Shown piece by piece: positions 16,652-25,844 of a DNA stretch of 64,000 nucleotides; within the stretch, counting starts at the first letter, position 1; each line of letters starts with the position of its first letter. The DNA is from Candidatus Saccharibacteria bacterium oral taxon 488. Lineage in GTDB: Bacteria; Patescibacteriota; Saccharimonadia; Saccharimonadales; Saccharimonadaceae. The position numbers and the translations under genes were made by a program. Below the pieces are notes generated by a model. It was not told where the DNA came from. It saw only the letters and a program-made list of their open reading frames with translations, and searched no databases. The DNA is taken from positions 372,001 to 436,000 of the forward strand of contig CP039998.1 in the NCBI GenBank assembly GCA_013099015.1. Direction: 5' to 3'.

Positions 16652-18595
16652 CTATTCGTCGCGCATGTCTTTGATCGGGTTGCGGCGGGTGTTGCGGATG
16701 AGTGGTATCAGGCACGCCAGCACGGCGGCAGCGATGATACTGAGGGCGACCGCGCCGATGACCATCCAGTCAATCGTCCAAAAATGGAAGGTTGTCGCCA
16801 AATCTTTCGGCGTCATGGCGATGCGCAGCGTCGCGGTGATTTGACTAGCGAACACATTGTCGGCAATATATACGACAATTAGTCCGGCGGCGATGCTGAA
16901 CAGCGCGGTAAGCAGCGCCACGATCATGGTGTAGACGAAATAAATTTGGCTAATATCAAGCCGCGTTGCTCCGAGCGCTCGAAAAACTGCGGACTCTTTG
17001 CGGCTGTCGGCGATGGTGCGGGAGATGATAATCAGCAAGATAAAGGTGGCGATGATCGTCACGCCGATGAACGTCCACATGATGATTGGCCTGAGGCGTT
17101 CCATGGCGTCGTAATTGACGAGCGAGTTGCTGCCGGTGGGCGACGCGAATACTACGTAGCGCGGCAGGCAGATTGATTTATTAGATTTTTGGGTTTTGGA
17201 GGCTCCGGTGGGTTCGGGTTGCGCAGCTCCTTCGCCGCAAGAGGCGGCTGCCAGGTAGCTGCGAGCTTTTTTGGGGTCGCTGAATTCATAGATAGCTAGT
17301 GTCTCGTCTCTATTGGCGCCGCCTTGATCATTGTTGGCGGTTTGAATAGTCGATTCAAGTGCCGTTTGCGCCGCGGTGGTCATTGAGCCGCGCGGCATGA
17401 TCCAGGTGTATGACAGGCGGGTGCTTAAAAATTGCTGCAAGAAGCTGCCGATGTCGCTTTGGGCGGCTTCAATACCGTCTGGCATCAGACCGACGACACG
17501 GAAAGTAAATTTGGCCTGGGCGGGTTCGGGCTGGGCTGAGCCGAAAGTCTGATCAAATTGGCGCTGGTTAGCCTCGGTGCGCTTGGCTTCGGCTGAACGA
17601 TTATCCTTAACAACAGCCGGCGCGGCGCAGGAGTCAGCGGACGGCATGGCGTATTCGCGGTCTGGCTTGACATAATCGGCGGATGGTTTCTTAGCTTGAT
17701 TGGCGGCGGCTTGGATTTGCTGTTTGGCGGTTTGCAGTAACGCTCGCGAAGTCGGGTTGCGATAACAGGCGCTGAATGTCAGCTGCCCGGCTTTTTGGCG
17801 CAATTCTTTGAGTCGTGCTAGTTGCGTGTCATTGCTGGCATTTTTATCCAGCGGCTTGAGGCCAAGCAGCACTTCGGCGTCCTGGTAGCGGATAATCAGC
17901 GGAATTTCGCTGGGTTTGGCGCTGGCACCAGCCAGCAGATAGCCGCCCAGCAATGATTGGTCGATGGTGGTTATACTGCCGAATTGCTGCTTAAATTCTT
18001 CCAGCGGGGTCGGCTGGTTGTTTTGCTGGCGCTTGTCGTCAAACGACTCAATTCCCCGCTCCATATAATTCAGCATGCCATTGGCAGCGATTGATTGAAT
18101 ACTAAACTGCTGCACGGCACCGCGGGTGCGGGCAAATTGCCACTGTGCGTCCGCTGTGAGGCGCGGTAATTTGGCGGTCTCCTGGCGAATAAGCCGCTGG
18201 ACGATGACGCTCTGGTCGTTCGGGTACGGCTGGCTGTCAGGAAACGACTGCATGATTGGCGGTTCGGATTTGGGGTCGTATGGCAGGCCGAGGCGGGCGG
18301 CCAGCGCCTGCTTGTCCTTGATCATTTGCGTGCGCTCGGCTTCGGCGCGGGCAGTTAGGTTCGAGGTAAATTCAATATTATTTGGCCGAATGGCGGTTTG
18401 CGCCACCAGATAGCGGCTATTCAGGCTGCCTCGATCAAATTCCTCGACGCTCCGCTGAGCGCCCATTAGTATAGTCAGCCCCGCCAGCAGCGCCGCAAAA
18501 AGCAGCCCAGACACGACTACAGTGATAGCCAAGCGAATACGCCGCACTCGGAGTTTGGTGCCAGCCAGTCGCAGCGAATCGGTGATTCTAAGCAT
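16652..18595 (-). CDS. ABC transporter permease, FtsX/MacB type
   Basis: 647 residues. One N-terminal membrane helix (about 22-45), a large extracytoplasmic region of about 460 residues, then three C-terminal helices (about 508-530, 560-590, 610-635) forming an FtsX domain with the motif AVFRALGATRLDISQIYF. This is the MacB-like fold, used for efflux or mechanotransmission rather than uptake. The start overlaps the end of the ATPase gene by 8 bases. The extracytoplasmic part is rich in A, Q, K and N and is poorly conserved. Confidence 0.88.
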   Translation of the reverse strand: MLRITDSLRLAGTKLRVRRIRLAITVVVSGLLFAALLAGLTILMGAQRSVEEFDRGSLNSRYLVAQTAIRPNNIEFTSNLTARAEAERTQMIKDKQALAARLGLPYDPKSEPPIMQSFPDSQPYPNDQSVIVQRLIRQETAKLPRLTADAQWQFARTRGAVQQFSIQSIAANGMLNYMERGIESFDDKRQQNNQPTPLEEFKQQFGSITTIDQSLLGGYLLAGASAKPSEIPLIIRYQDAEVLLGLKPLDKNASNDTQLARLKELRQKAGQLTFSACYRNPTSRALLQTAKQQIQAAANQAKKPSADYVKPDREYAMPSADSCAAPAVVKDNRSAEAKRTEANQRQFDQTFGSAQPEPAQAKFTFRVVGLMPDGIEAAQSDIGSFLQQFLSTRLSYTWIMPRGSMTTAAQTALESTIQTANNDQGGANRDETLAIYEFSDPKKARSYLAAASCGEGAAQPEPTGASKTQKSNKSICLPRYVVFASPTGSNSLVNYDAMERLRPIIMWTFIGVTIIATFILLIIISRTIADSRKESAVFRALGATRLDISQIYFVYTMIVALLTALFSIAAGLIVVYIADNVFASQITATLRIAMTPKDLATTFHFWTIDWMVIGAVALSIIAAAVLACLIPLIRNTRRNPIKDMRDE

Positions 18596-19469
18596 CGGTT
18601 ATCCTCCCGTCCTTCAGGCGGATTTCACGATCGGCTGCTGCGGCGATATCTGGATTATGCGTAACGATAACGACCGTGGTGCCGAGTTCGCGGCGGATTT
18701 GGTGAAATAGGTCAATGATGCGGTCGGAGTTGGCGCTGTCCAGATTGCCTGTCGGTTCGTCGGCGAGTAAAATATTCGGGCGATTGAATAAGGCGCGGGC
18801 GATGGCAGCGCGCTGAATTTGACCGCCGGAAAGTTCGCGCGGCAAATGGTGCATCCGGTCTGCTAGTCCGACCAATTCGGCGAGTTCCTGGGCGCGGGCT
18901 CGGCGCTGCTTGGGCTTGATGCGGGCAAACATGGCAGGAATTTCCAGATTGGCAGACAGGGTTAGGAATGGCTGCAGATAAAATGATTGAAAGACAAAGC
19001 CGATTTCACGCGATCGAAACCGCGACAGTTGCCGGTCGGACAAGCGGCTGAGCGGCTGGTCGTTAATGAGGATTTGACCAGTGGACGGCTTGTCGAGTCC
19101 GCCGATGAGTTGCAATAAAGTACTTTTGCCCGAGCCGCTAGCGCCAGTGATAGCCACGAATTCGCCAGCGAAAATATCAAGGCTAACGCCGCCGAGCGCT
19201 GGGATGGTCTGGCGGCCGACGCGGTAAGATTTGGCGAGGTCGGTTACGGCGATATGGCGGCGGCCGGAACGTTCTGGCGCGGCAGCGGGCGGCGTCATAG
19301 CCTTGGCGACTGGATTTGATTTGGCGATTGGAGGTAAGTCAACTAAGCCGGCCGACACCGCCGGTTGGGCAAAGCTGCGGATTGCGTTGATTGCTTCCTC
19401 GACGTCGTCAAATTTCGCTAAAAATGCCGCGATATCCTCAGCGCACACCTTCCCCACCTCTGGTTTCAT
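18588..19469 (-). CDS. ABC transporter ATP-binding protein, LolD/MacB type
   Basis: 293 residues. Walker A GASGSGKSTLL, signature LSGGQIQRAAIARAL, Walker B ILLADEPTGNLDS and the H-loop VTHNP are all intact. An N-terminal extension of about 75 residues (MKPEVGKVCAEDIAAFLAKF) precedes the nucleotide-binding domain and is not part of the family core. Start ATG 19469 is favoured over the upstream ATG 19535 because TACAAT ends 6 bases before it. It pairs with the permease gene, which overlaps its end. Confidence 0.93.
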   Translation of the reverse strand: MKPEVGKVCAEDIAAFLAKFDDVEEAINAIRSFAQPAVSAGLVDLPPIAKSNPVAKAMTPPAAAPERSGRRHIAVTDLAKSYRVGRQTIPALGGVSLDIFAGEFVAITGASGSGKSTLLQLIGGLDKPSTGQILINDQPLSRLSDRQLSRFRSREIGFVFQSFYLQPFLTLSANLEIPAMFARIKPKQRRARAQELAELVGLADRMHHLPRELSGGQIQRAAIARALFNRPNILLADEPTGNLDSANSDRIIDLFHQIRRELGTTVVIVTHNPDIAAAADREIRLKDGRITDA

Positions 19470-19475
19470 GGTTGT

Positions 19476-19481
19476 ATTGTA
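19476..19481 (-). promoter_or_regulatory. Leaderless promoter of the ABC transporter operon
   Basis: TGC-TACAAT extended -10 box, 6 bases to ATG 19469. Decides the start of the ATPase. Confidence 0.65.
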
Positions 19482-19506
19482 GCAAAAGCAGGATGGCCTT
19501 AGCAAG

Positions 19507-20124
19507 CTACAGCGTTCGTCGTCCTTCCAGCGCATGCGTCAGCGTAATTTGGTCGGCGTATTCGAGGTCGACGCCGACGGGGATGCCGCGGGCGAGGCGC
19601 GAGATGGTTATGGTGAGGCCGGCCTCCTGGAGGTAGCGCTGCAAAAAGAGCGCGGTTGATTCGCCTTCGACCGACGCGTTGGTAGCGATGATCAACTCCT
19701 CGGCGCTGTCATGCTTGATGCGCTCAATGAGCTCGGGGATGTGCAGTTGCTCCGGGCCGATGCCATCAATTGGCGAAATTGCGCCGCCCAGCACGTGATA
19801 GGTACCGCTATACTGCCCCGTCCGCTCCAGTGCTACGATGTCCAGTGGCTCCTCGACTACGCAGATCAAGCGTCGATTGCGCGACTCGTCTTGATAGAGC
19901 GGCGACACCTCTTGATCATGATCAATCAAGGCGAACGTGACCGGACAGGTCTTGACGCGTGTATGCAGTCGGTCCAGCGCTCGCGCTAGCTGCTCGGCCC
20001 GTCTGGCGTCACGCCGAAGTACGGCATAGGCATAGCGCTCAGCGGTTCGTGGTCCGACACCAGGCAGCCCGCCAAACTCATCAATTAGCGTCGTCAGCGC
20101 CGTCGGCAAAATCGTTGGTTTCAT
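19507..20124 (-). CDS. recR: Recombination mediator RecR without its zinc finger
   Basis: 205 residues, normal length. Helix-hairpin-helix FGGLPGVGPRTAERYAYAVL at the N-terminus; Toprim domain with ICVVEEPLDIVALE and YHVLGGAISPIDGIGP; C-terminal Walker-like region ending ALEGRRTL. The middle, where family members have a four-cysteine zinc finger, has a single cysteine (KTCPVTFALIDHDQEV), so no zinc site can form. RecR loads RecA with RecO/RecF. It starts at the base where ybaB ends, the conserved dnaX-ybaB-recR association. Confidence 0.93.
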   Translation of the reverse strand: MKPTILPTALTTLIDEFGGLPGVGPRTAERYAYAVLRRDARRAEQLARALDRLHTRVKTCPVTFALIDHDQEVSPLYQDESRNRRLICVVEEPLDIVALERTGQYSGTYHVLGGAISPIDGIGPEQLHIPELIERIKHDSAEELIIATNASVEGESTALFLQRYLQEAGLTITISRLARGIPVGVDLEYADQITLTHALEGRRTL

Positions 20125-20414
20125 TAGAACGGCAAGTTGCCCAGCCCGCCCATCAGCGGTTTCATCGTCTCGGCAGCAACTTCCTGTGCTTTGGCTAGAC
20201 CGTCGCGAATTGCGATTTGGATCCAGTGCTCCAGCTGCTCGATATTATCGAGGTCAACCATTTTTGGATTAATCTTGATCGACTTAATTTTCAGCTCACC
20301 AGTGATCTGGACGACCACCGCACCGTCGCCGGCTTCTACTTCAATGATTTCTTTGCCGAGTTGTTTTTGGGCCTTGCGCAGTTGCTGCAACATCTTGACT
20401 TGGTCAAACGCCAT
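20124..20414 (-). CDS. ybaB: YbaB/EbfC nucleoid-associated protein
   Basis: 96 residues. MAFDQVKMLQQLRKAQKQLGK forms the N-terminal helix, followed by VVVQITGELKIKSIKINP and a C-terminal helix ending METMKPLMGGLG-type (here AAETMKPLMGGLGNLPF). It binds DNA as a dimer. A good AAGGAGG site precedes the ATG. One-base overlap with recR. Confidence 0.93.
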   Translation of the reverse strand: MAFDQVKMLQQLRKAQKQLGKEIIEVEAGDGAVVVQITGELKIKSIKINPKMVDLDNIEQLEHWIQIAIRDGLAKAQEVAAETMKPLMGGLGNLPF

Positions 20415-20454
20415 AATTATTAATTCCTCCTTGAATTTACTTCTTTATTATACG

Positions 20455-21915
20455 CTATTTTTTCGCTGATTTGTAGAGGTAAAAGCGATCAGCCTGCTCG
20501 GCGTGGCTATTGGTGACGATACGCTCGAGCGTCCAGCCGTCAGTGTTCGGGTGTGCCATTTGTTCAGCGCGGGTGATGACGAGCGTAGCACCCTCCGCGG
20601 CCGGTTGGTTAACGGTGAGCTTGTGCTTGCTATAGCGAGCGACGGTTTCGTAGAGCGGCGCCTCGTGCGGGTTGGCGACGAGAACGACGTTTTGCCTGCT
20701 GGCGATGGCTTTTTGTAGTAGTGGCAGATCGGTGCTAAATTCATGTACAGCGCCCGAGAAATGGCGATACCCATTGGTAAAACGGTCGAGGCCCGAGAGG
20801 ACCATCACGCCGATGAGCGCCATCAGCATCAATAAGCCAGTGATGCGGGCGTAAGGATTGCGCGGAAATAGTGAATACCATTGATTGAGCAGCGCCTCGA
20901 CACCAACGGCCAGCAGGATAAATAGCGGCAAGATGATAATGCTGGTCATCGATGGCTGCAGCACCAGCAGCGGTAAACTTAGTAGCAGCCAGACGCCGAT
21001 CATGTATGAACGCGCGGTGTGGTGGTGCTGGATGGTTTTGAACAGACCAAGCATGATCAGAAATAGCGCCGAAAAGTCGAGCACTGGTGCGATCTGACCG
21101 CCGACAACGGTTGGCTTGACCCAGAAATAATGATAGAGCAGCAATCGTAAATTATCGACCAGCGCCCAGCTGAGGCTGTGAATACCAATCAGTGACTTGA
21201 GTAGATCGTGATGCGTCGCGGCGAGGAACATTGCCGGTGCGCTCGTGAGCGCGAGAACAATGATCGCTGGTAGCCACTTGAAGCGATTGCGCCTGGCGAG
21301 TAGCGCGTAGCGGGTGTGCGGGTGGATCAGCGCTACCAGTAGCAGTGTCAGATGAATATACCAAAAATACGGCGTAAACAGGCTCAGACCGACCGTCGCC
21401 GCCAATAGCAGCCGCCACAAGGCTGAGCCTTTAGCGCGCTGAACGATTAGGCTAGCAAAGAGGAGGATGAGCGCAGCATAGGTGATGTAGAGGATGTGCG
21501 GCGTGAAGCTTTGGGCAAAGAAGATCAGCTGGCCGGTGACCGTCATGATGACGAGCGACAGGATGGTAACATTAGGCTTGAACCAGCGCCGCAGCAGGAA
21601 AAACACGGCGACGGCGGCGATGAACGACAGGATGAGCGACGGCAACTTGATGGTATAGATGGTGACGCCAAATACGCTGAACAGACCGCGCTGCAGGAGG
21701 TGGAATGGCAAGTTGGTTTGCGCGAACGAGCCGAGATGGCTCGGCGAAATAGCGTTAGTGGTATTAAGCGCCTCAATTTCCGCCTCGGTCACGCCGCCCG
21801 GAGCATACAAACTAGCGGCGGTGATGGCCGCACAGAATAGCACGATCAGCGCCATGTAGCCCAGCCAATAGCGCCAGCGATAGACAGCCGAGTCGGCGAG
21901 TTTGTGCTTTTTCAT
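20455..21915 (-). CDS. Polytopic membrane protein of the GT-C glycosyltransferase type
   Basis: 486 residues with about eleven hydrophobic helices. The N-terminal extracytoplasmic loop carries acidic residues in TEAEIEALNTTNA and then LPFHLLQRGLFSVFGVTIYT, matching the layout of ArnT/PMT-like transferases that use polyprenyl-phosphate sugars, where such acidic residues sit in the active site. A soluble C-terminal domain follows the last helix. A role in cell-surface glycosylation is inferred from topology only. TATAAT ends 8 bases before the ATG. Confidence 0.7.
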   Translation of the reverse strand: MKKHKLADSAVYRWRYWLGYMALIVLFCAAITAASLYAPGGVTEAEIEALNTTNAISPSHLGSFAQTNLPFHLLQRGLFSVFGVTIYTIKLPSLILSFIAAVAVFFLLRRWFKPNVTILSLVIMTVTGQLIFFAQSFTPHILYITYAALILLFASLIVQRAKGSALWRLLLAATVGLSLFTPYFWYIHLTLLLVALIHPHTRYALLARRNRFKWLPAIIVLALTSAPAMFLAATHHDLLKSLIGIHSLSWALVDNLRLLLYHYFWVKPTVVGGQIAPVLDFSALFLIMLGLFKTIQHHHTARSYMIGVWLLLSLPLLVLQPSMTSIIILPLFILLAVGVEALLNQWYSLFPRNPYARITGLLMLMALIGVMVLSGLDRFTNGYRHFSGAVHEFSTDLPLLQKAIASRQNVVLVANPHEAPLYETVARYSKHKLTVNQPAAEGATLVITRAEQMAHPNTDGWTLERIVTNSHAEQADRFYLYKSAKK

Positions 21916-21923
21916 TGGTATTG

Positions 21924-21929
21924 ATTATA
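21924..21929 (-). promoter_or_regulatory. Leaderless promoter of the GT-C-like gene
   Basis: TGC-TATAAT, 8 bases to the ATG. Confidence 0.6.
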
Positions 21930-21937
21930 GCACAATT

Positions 21938-23296
21938 CTAGTCATGCTTGCGATCAAGGCTCATAAAACGCAGGCGCTCCGGATGGAAGTAGAGCTGAAT
22001 CTTGCCGACCGGACCATTACGGTGCTTGGCGATGATCAGATCGGTGATGTTTTGGACTTCTGGGTTGTCCGGTTCGTAGTAGCCTGGGCGGTAAATAAAG
22101 CTGACGATGTCGGCGTCCTGCTCGATGGAGCCAGACTCACGCAGGTCGGCCAGTTGTGGAATTGGTGGCGTGCGCGACTCGACCGAACGGCTCAGCTGAC
22201 TCAGGGCAATTAGCGGCACGTTAAGCTCGCGGGCGATTAGCTTCAGGCCACGGGAAATTTCCGACACTTCCTGAACGCGGTTGCCGTTGTGATTGTTAGT
22301 AGCCTGCATCAGCTGCAAGTAGTCGACGATGATCAGGCCAATTTCACCCTCATGTGCCAAACGGCGAGCCTTGGTGCGCATCTCGAGAATGCTGAGGCCC
22401 GGTGTATCATCGATGTAAATCGGCGCTTCGGCCATCTCGCCCATGGCCTCGGATAATTTCTCAAAATCATCGCCGCTTAGATTGCCGGTGCGAATATTCC
22501 AGCTATCAACGCCGGCCGCATCCGCCAGCATACGATCGGTCAGCTGCTCCTTGCTCATCTCCAGGCTGAAAAACAGCACCGGCTTTTTCTCAATCGTCGC
22601 CACGTTGTACGCCAGGTTAGTCACCAGCGTCGTCTTACCCATGGCTGGACGCGCTGCCAGGATAATCAAATCCGACTTCTGCAGCCCCGCCGTCATAGTG
22701 TCTAGATCGCGGTAGCCAGTTCGCATGCCGCGCAGACTGCCCTTGTTGCGGTGCAGCTCCTCGATACGGTCAAAGCTGTCGGTCAAGATACTTTCCAGGC
22801 TGACCAAATCCTGTTTCAACGACTGGTCGGAGACGCTGAATAACTCGGCCTCGGCTTTTTCTAATAATTCCTGGGTCGTCGTCGATTCGTCATAGCCGAG
22901 TTCGGTGATGCCGCTGCTGGCCTTGATGAGGCGCCGCCGCACCGCTGTTTGTGCCACCATTTCGGCGTATGCCGCTGCGTGCGCTGCCGTTGGCACGTAG
23001 TTGGTGAGTTCCGTCAAATACGCCGAGCCGCCGATGAGTTCCAGTTCGTCCTTGCGCTTTAGTTCATCAGTCAAGGTCAAGAGGTCAACCGGCTTGTGCT
23101 TTTCAAATAGCCGCATCATACCAGCGAAAATCAGCCCGTGGTTTTTATCGTAAAAGTCGTTCGGCTTGACGATTTCCGAGGCGTCGGCTAGGACTTCCTC
23201 GTCGATGAGAATTGCGCCGAGCAGGCTTTTTTCGGCGTCCAAGTTTTGGGGCGGTAATTTGCCCGCCAGGGTATCAGCTTGTGTTTTTTCGCTCAT
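21938..23296 (-). CDS. dnaB: Replicative DNA helicase DnaB
   Basis: 452 residues. N-terminal domain starts PPQNLDAEKSLLGAILID. RecA-like motor: Walker A ARPAMGKTTLVTN, Walker B LIIVDYLQLM, and the family signature ALSQLSRSVESR followed by DLRESGSIEQDADIV. Hexameric 5'-3' helicase at the fork. It overlaps the dnaX stop by four bases (ATGA), so helicase and clamp-loader subunits are coupled, an uncommon pairing. Confidence 0.96.
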   Translation of the reverse strand: MSEKTQADTLAGKLPPQNLDAEKSLLGAILIDEEVLADASEIVKPNDFYDKNHGLIFAGMMRLFEKHKPVDLLTLTDELKRKDELELIGGSAYLTELTNYVPTAAHAAAYAEMVAQTAVRRRLIKASSGITELGYDESTTTQELLEKAEAELFSVSDQSLKQDLVSLESILTDSFDRIEELHRNKGSLRGMRTGYRDLDTMTAGLQKSDLIILAARPAMGKTTLVTNLAYNVATIEKKPVLFFSLEMSKEQLTDRMLADAAGVDSWNIRTGNLSGDDFEKLSEAMGEMAEAPIYIDDTPGLSILEMRTKARRLAHEGEIGLIIVDYLQLMQATNNHNGNRVQEVSEISRGLKLIARELNVPLIALSQLSRSVESRTPPIPQLADLRESGSIEQDADIVSFIYRPGYYEPDNPEVQNITDLIIAKHRNGPVGKIQLYFHPERLRFMSLDRKHD

Positions 23297-24825
23297 GATA
23301 ATTCCTCCAGATTAACTTCTTCACCGCCGCCCATTAGCTCGGCAATTTCCGCGAGTTTGGCGTCTTTGGGCGGAGCTTTTTGTCCGATTGTCGCAATATC
23401 CAGTTCGGTGCCGGCAACTTGTTGCACAATTGTCGCAATAAGCGGGCGATTCTTCGCGTCGTCCAGCTTCTTTTTAGCAAAGGCATTGCCGGCATACAGG
23501 GTTAAGGTGTTGCCATCTCGCCGCCAACCGCACTGTTGCAACAATGTCGCAACAGCGAATGACTGCTCTTTAGCTAGAGCGATAATCTTATCCCAGTCGA
23601 TGTCTGTAGCGGAGCTTATCGGATTGTCTGATGCCGGCTGATTGTCTGCTGGGGTAGCGGTGTCTGTGGTTGTCTTGTCTGTAGAGTTATTAGTTTGCTG
23701 AGTTTTCAAAGCGGTCTTTGATGAATTTTCTGCCGGCTGCGCGGCTGGTGTTTCTGTATCAGATGCCGGCGGCTCCGCCTTATCCGCTGGCGATTTGGAA
23801 ATGGCTACTGGCGGCTTGACTGCAGCAGTCGGGCTCGCGGTCGACGTGGGTGCGACCTCGGGTGATTTATGAGCTATACCTCCAGCTCCATCCATAAATA
23901 TCGTCAATAATTTCAAATCCGGATGCGGATGGCGGTCAACTTCGATTAGCTGCTTGACCAATGTAATTAACTCTGGCCGCTGATGTAATCGTGCTCGCAG
24001 CAGTGACAATAATTGATGAGATAGGACGATCGGATCGGTGCCAGCTTGCTCCAGCTCGCCCAGCAGGCTCAGCGCCTCAGGCGCGTCACGCTGCTGATAC
24101 AGCTCAAGCAGGTTCTCCAGCGTCTCCGTGGTGCTTAGCCCCAGGTACTGGGCAACGTCCGACGCGCTTAGCGGCCTATCAGCGCTGGCTAATGCTGACA
24201 ATTGATCAAGCATACTGATGCCGTCGCGAAACCCGCCGCGCGAGCGCTCAGCGATCAGCCGAGCAGCGTCCGCCTCGATGGCAAAGCCCTCTTTTTCGGC
24301 GATAGCCATCAGCTGGCGTGCCATGACATCGACTGAGATGGGATGAAAGAAAAATTGCTGGACGCGGCTGAGGATGGTAGCTGGCAACTTATCGGCGTCG
24401 GTGGTTGCCAAGATAAATACCACATGTGCTGGCGGCTCCTCCAACGTCTTTAATAGTGCGTTGAAGGCAGGCTTGGACAGCATGTGGACTTCGTCGATGA
24501 TGTAGATCTTTTTCGGTGCGGAAACGGGTGCGACTTGCGCTTTTTCGCGCAGGGCGCGGATGTCGTCGACACCGTTATTGCTGGCGGCATCAATTTCGAT
24601 GATGTCCAGGTGTGAGGCTTCCTCGTCGTACGGCAACTGATTGATCTCATGCGCCAAAATTCGTGCTACGCTGGTTTTCCCCACGCCGCGCGGACCCGTC
24701 AGCAAATATGCATGGGCGATTCTCCCCTGCTCCAACGCTCGGCGCAAAATGTTGGTCACATGATCTTGCCCCAACACCTCGTCCAAGCTACGACTGCGAT
24801 ATTTGCGGTACAGTGCCTGACTCAT
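23293..24825 (-). CDS. dnaX: DNA polymerase III subunit gamma/tau, zinc module missing
   Basis: 510 residues. AAA+ clamp loader: YRSRSLDEVLGQDHV, Walker A TGPRGVGKTSVARILA, Walker B IIDEVHMLSKPAFNALLKTL, sensor ATTDADKLPATILSR. Between ARILAHEIN and IIEIDAASNNGV the usual four-cysteine zinc module is replaced by a short cysteine-free linker. A low-complexity Pro/Ala/Ser/Thr region (about residues 318-395) precedes a tau-like C-terminal domain. A -10 TATAAT ends 9 bases before the ATG. Confidence 0.95.
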   Translation of the reverse strand: MSQALYRKYRSRSLDEVLGQDHVTNILRRALEQGRIAHAYLLTGPRGVGKTSVARILAHEINQLPYDEEASHLDIIEIDAASNNGVDDIRALREKAQVAPVSAPKKIYIIDEVHMLSKPAFNALLKTLEEPPAHVVFILATTDADKLPATILSRVQQFFFHPISVDVMARQLMAIAEKEGFAIEADAARLIAERSRGGFRDGISMLDQLSALASADRPLSASDVAQYLGLSTTETLENLLELYQQRDAPEALSLLGELEQAGTDPIVLSHQLLSLLRARLHQRPELITLVKQLIEVDRHPHPDLKLLTIFMDGAGGIAHKSPEVAPTSTASPTAAVKPPVAISKSPADKAEPPASDTETPAAQPAENSSKTALKTQQTNNSTDKTTTDTATPADNQPASDNPISSATDIDWDKIIALAKEQSFAVATLLQQCGWRRDGNTLTLYAGNAFAKKKLDDAKNRPLIATIVQQVAGTELDIATIGQKAPPKDAKLAEIAELMGGGEEVNLEELS

Positions 24826-24834
24826 TACTTATAT

Positions 24835-24840
24835 ATTATA
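24835..24840 (-). promoter_or_regulatory. Promoter of dnaX-dnaB
   Basis: TATAAT box 9 bases upstream of the dnaX ATG. Transcript leader of two bases at most. Confidence 0.6.
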
Positions 24841-24908
24841 GCGCAAAGTACAGGATTAGTAAGCTGTTTGGCGGTTGATCTAAAGACGACTCGCCTCGCG
24901 AACACGCA

Positions 24909-25781
24909 TTAAAACAGCGCCAGCTGCGTGCTGGGTATTTCTATGTCAATGGCGCCGTCAACTGTTTGCGCCTGGTAGCCAATAAATTTTTTCACGTTAT
25001 ACGCCAGTAGCTGTCCGTCGTAGTCGGTGATGAGGATCGGGCCGATGGTACTGACGACTGTGCCGGCCATGGTACTGTTCCCTGTCATGTCAATCACACT
25101 ACTAAGGTCGCGGCCATCCGTGTGAAAATAATCTTCACATGTGATGAATTCTCGGTTTGGGAAATCCAGCCCCAATTGGTGGTGAATGCGCACCAATGCA
25201 TCAGCCAAGGTTTTTTCTGCTGCCGCAGTGTCCAGTGGGTGTTTGATCAGCTCTAGTTTTTTGCTGGCGGCCACTGTTTCCATGATGCCCTCCAGCCCGG
25301 CAATTTTCGCTTCATATTGCCGGGCGATTAACGCCGAAGCAAACGTCTCCAGTTTCAGCGCCAGGCGCGCTCCCTGCTCCAGCAGCCGCCGAATGCCGCG
25401 CTCTTCCTGTGAGATACCGACTTTAATAACTCCTGGCGCAAAATATGCCAGATAGACGAAGTGCGGGTTTTGATTAATCTTTTCCTGCCGGGCTGACAGC
25501 GAGTTAGCATAATAAAATGCTGGATTAAACCCTCTTCGGTCACGGCATTTGATGCAGTTCTCATATTTTGTCTCCGCTATTGCCTGCTCTGGGCACACTT
25601 GGCCGCAATGATTCTCAAAATCCACCCAGCCCGTGCAGTATTTAGCAGAAAAATCAAACACCAGTGACAACTCCTGCCCCAAAACATCACCACGCTCAGT
25701 CTTGCCGTCAACCTGCCACTCCAGAAATGGCCGGTTTTCGGTATCAAAGCTGGCGTAGCTTAGCAAAAACTCCCCAGACAT
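24909..25781 (-). CDS. DUF2797 family protein
   Basis: 290 residues. A cysteine-rich N-terminal half (CTGW, HCGQVCPEQA, CIKCRDRRGFNPAFYY) and a central HFVYLAYFAPGVIKVGISQE segment match DUF2797 as I know it; the latter resembles GIY-YIG-type strands. The biochemical function is unknown. The cysteines probably bind a metal, which is notable beside the zinc-less housekeeping proteins of this genome. TATAAT ends 6 bases before the ATG. Confidence 0.75.
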   Translation of the reverse strand: MSGEFLLSYASFDTENRPFLEWQVDGKTERGDVLGQELSLVFDFSAKYCTGWVDFENHCGQVCPEQAIAETKYENCIKCRDRRGFNPAFYYANSLSARQEKINQNPHFVYLAYFAPGVIKVGISQEERGIRRLLEQGARLALKLETFASALIARQYEAKIAGLEGIMETVAASKKLELIKHPLDTAAAEKTLADALVRIHHQLGLDFPNREFITCEDYFHTDGRDLSSVIDMTGNSTMAGTVVSTIGPILITDYDGQLLAYNVKKFIGYQAQTVDGAIDIEIPSTQLALF

Positions 25782-25787
25782 AGCACC

Positions 25788-25793
25788 ATTATA
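25788..25793 (-). promoter_or_regulatory. Leaderless promoter of the DUF2797 gene
   Basis: TGA-TATAAT, 6 bases to the ATG. It directly follows the terminator of the upstream gene. Confidence 0.65.
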
Positions 25794-25796
25794 TCA

Positions 25797-25829
25797 AAAG
25801 CCGCCCGGGTAACCGCCCGGGACGGCTTC
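25797..25829 (-). terminator. Terminator of the 25845-26360 gene
   Basis: GCCGTCCCGGG/CCCGGGCGGC hairpin followed by TTTT on the minus strand. Confidence 0.75.
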
Positions 25830-25844
25830 AAATGTCAAAACGGT

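Noticed and set aside
23700-23890. Inserted element in dnaX
   Set aside because: The Pro/Ala/Ser/Thr stretch is a normal tau linker and shows no inverted repeat.
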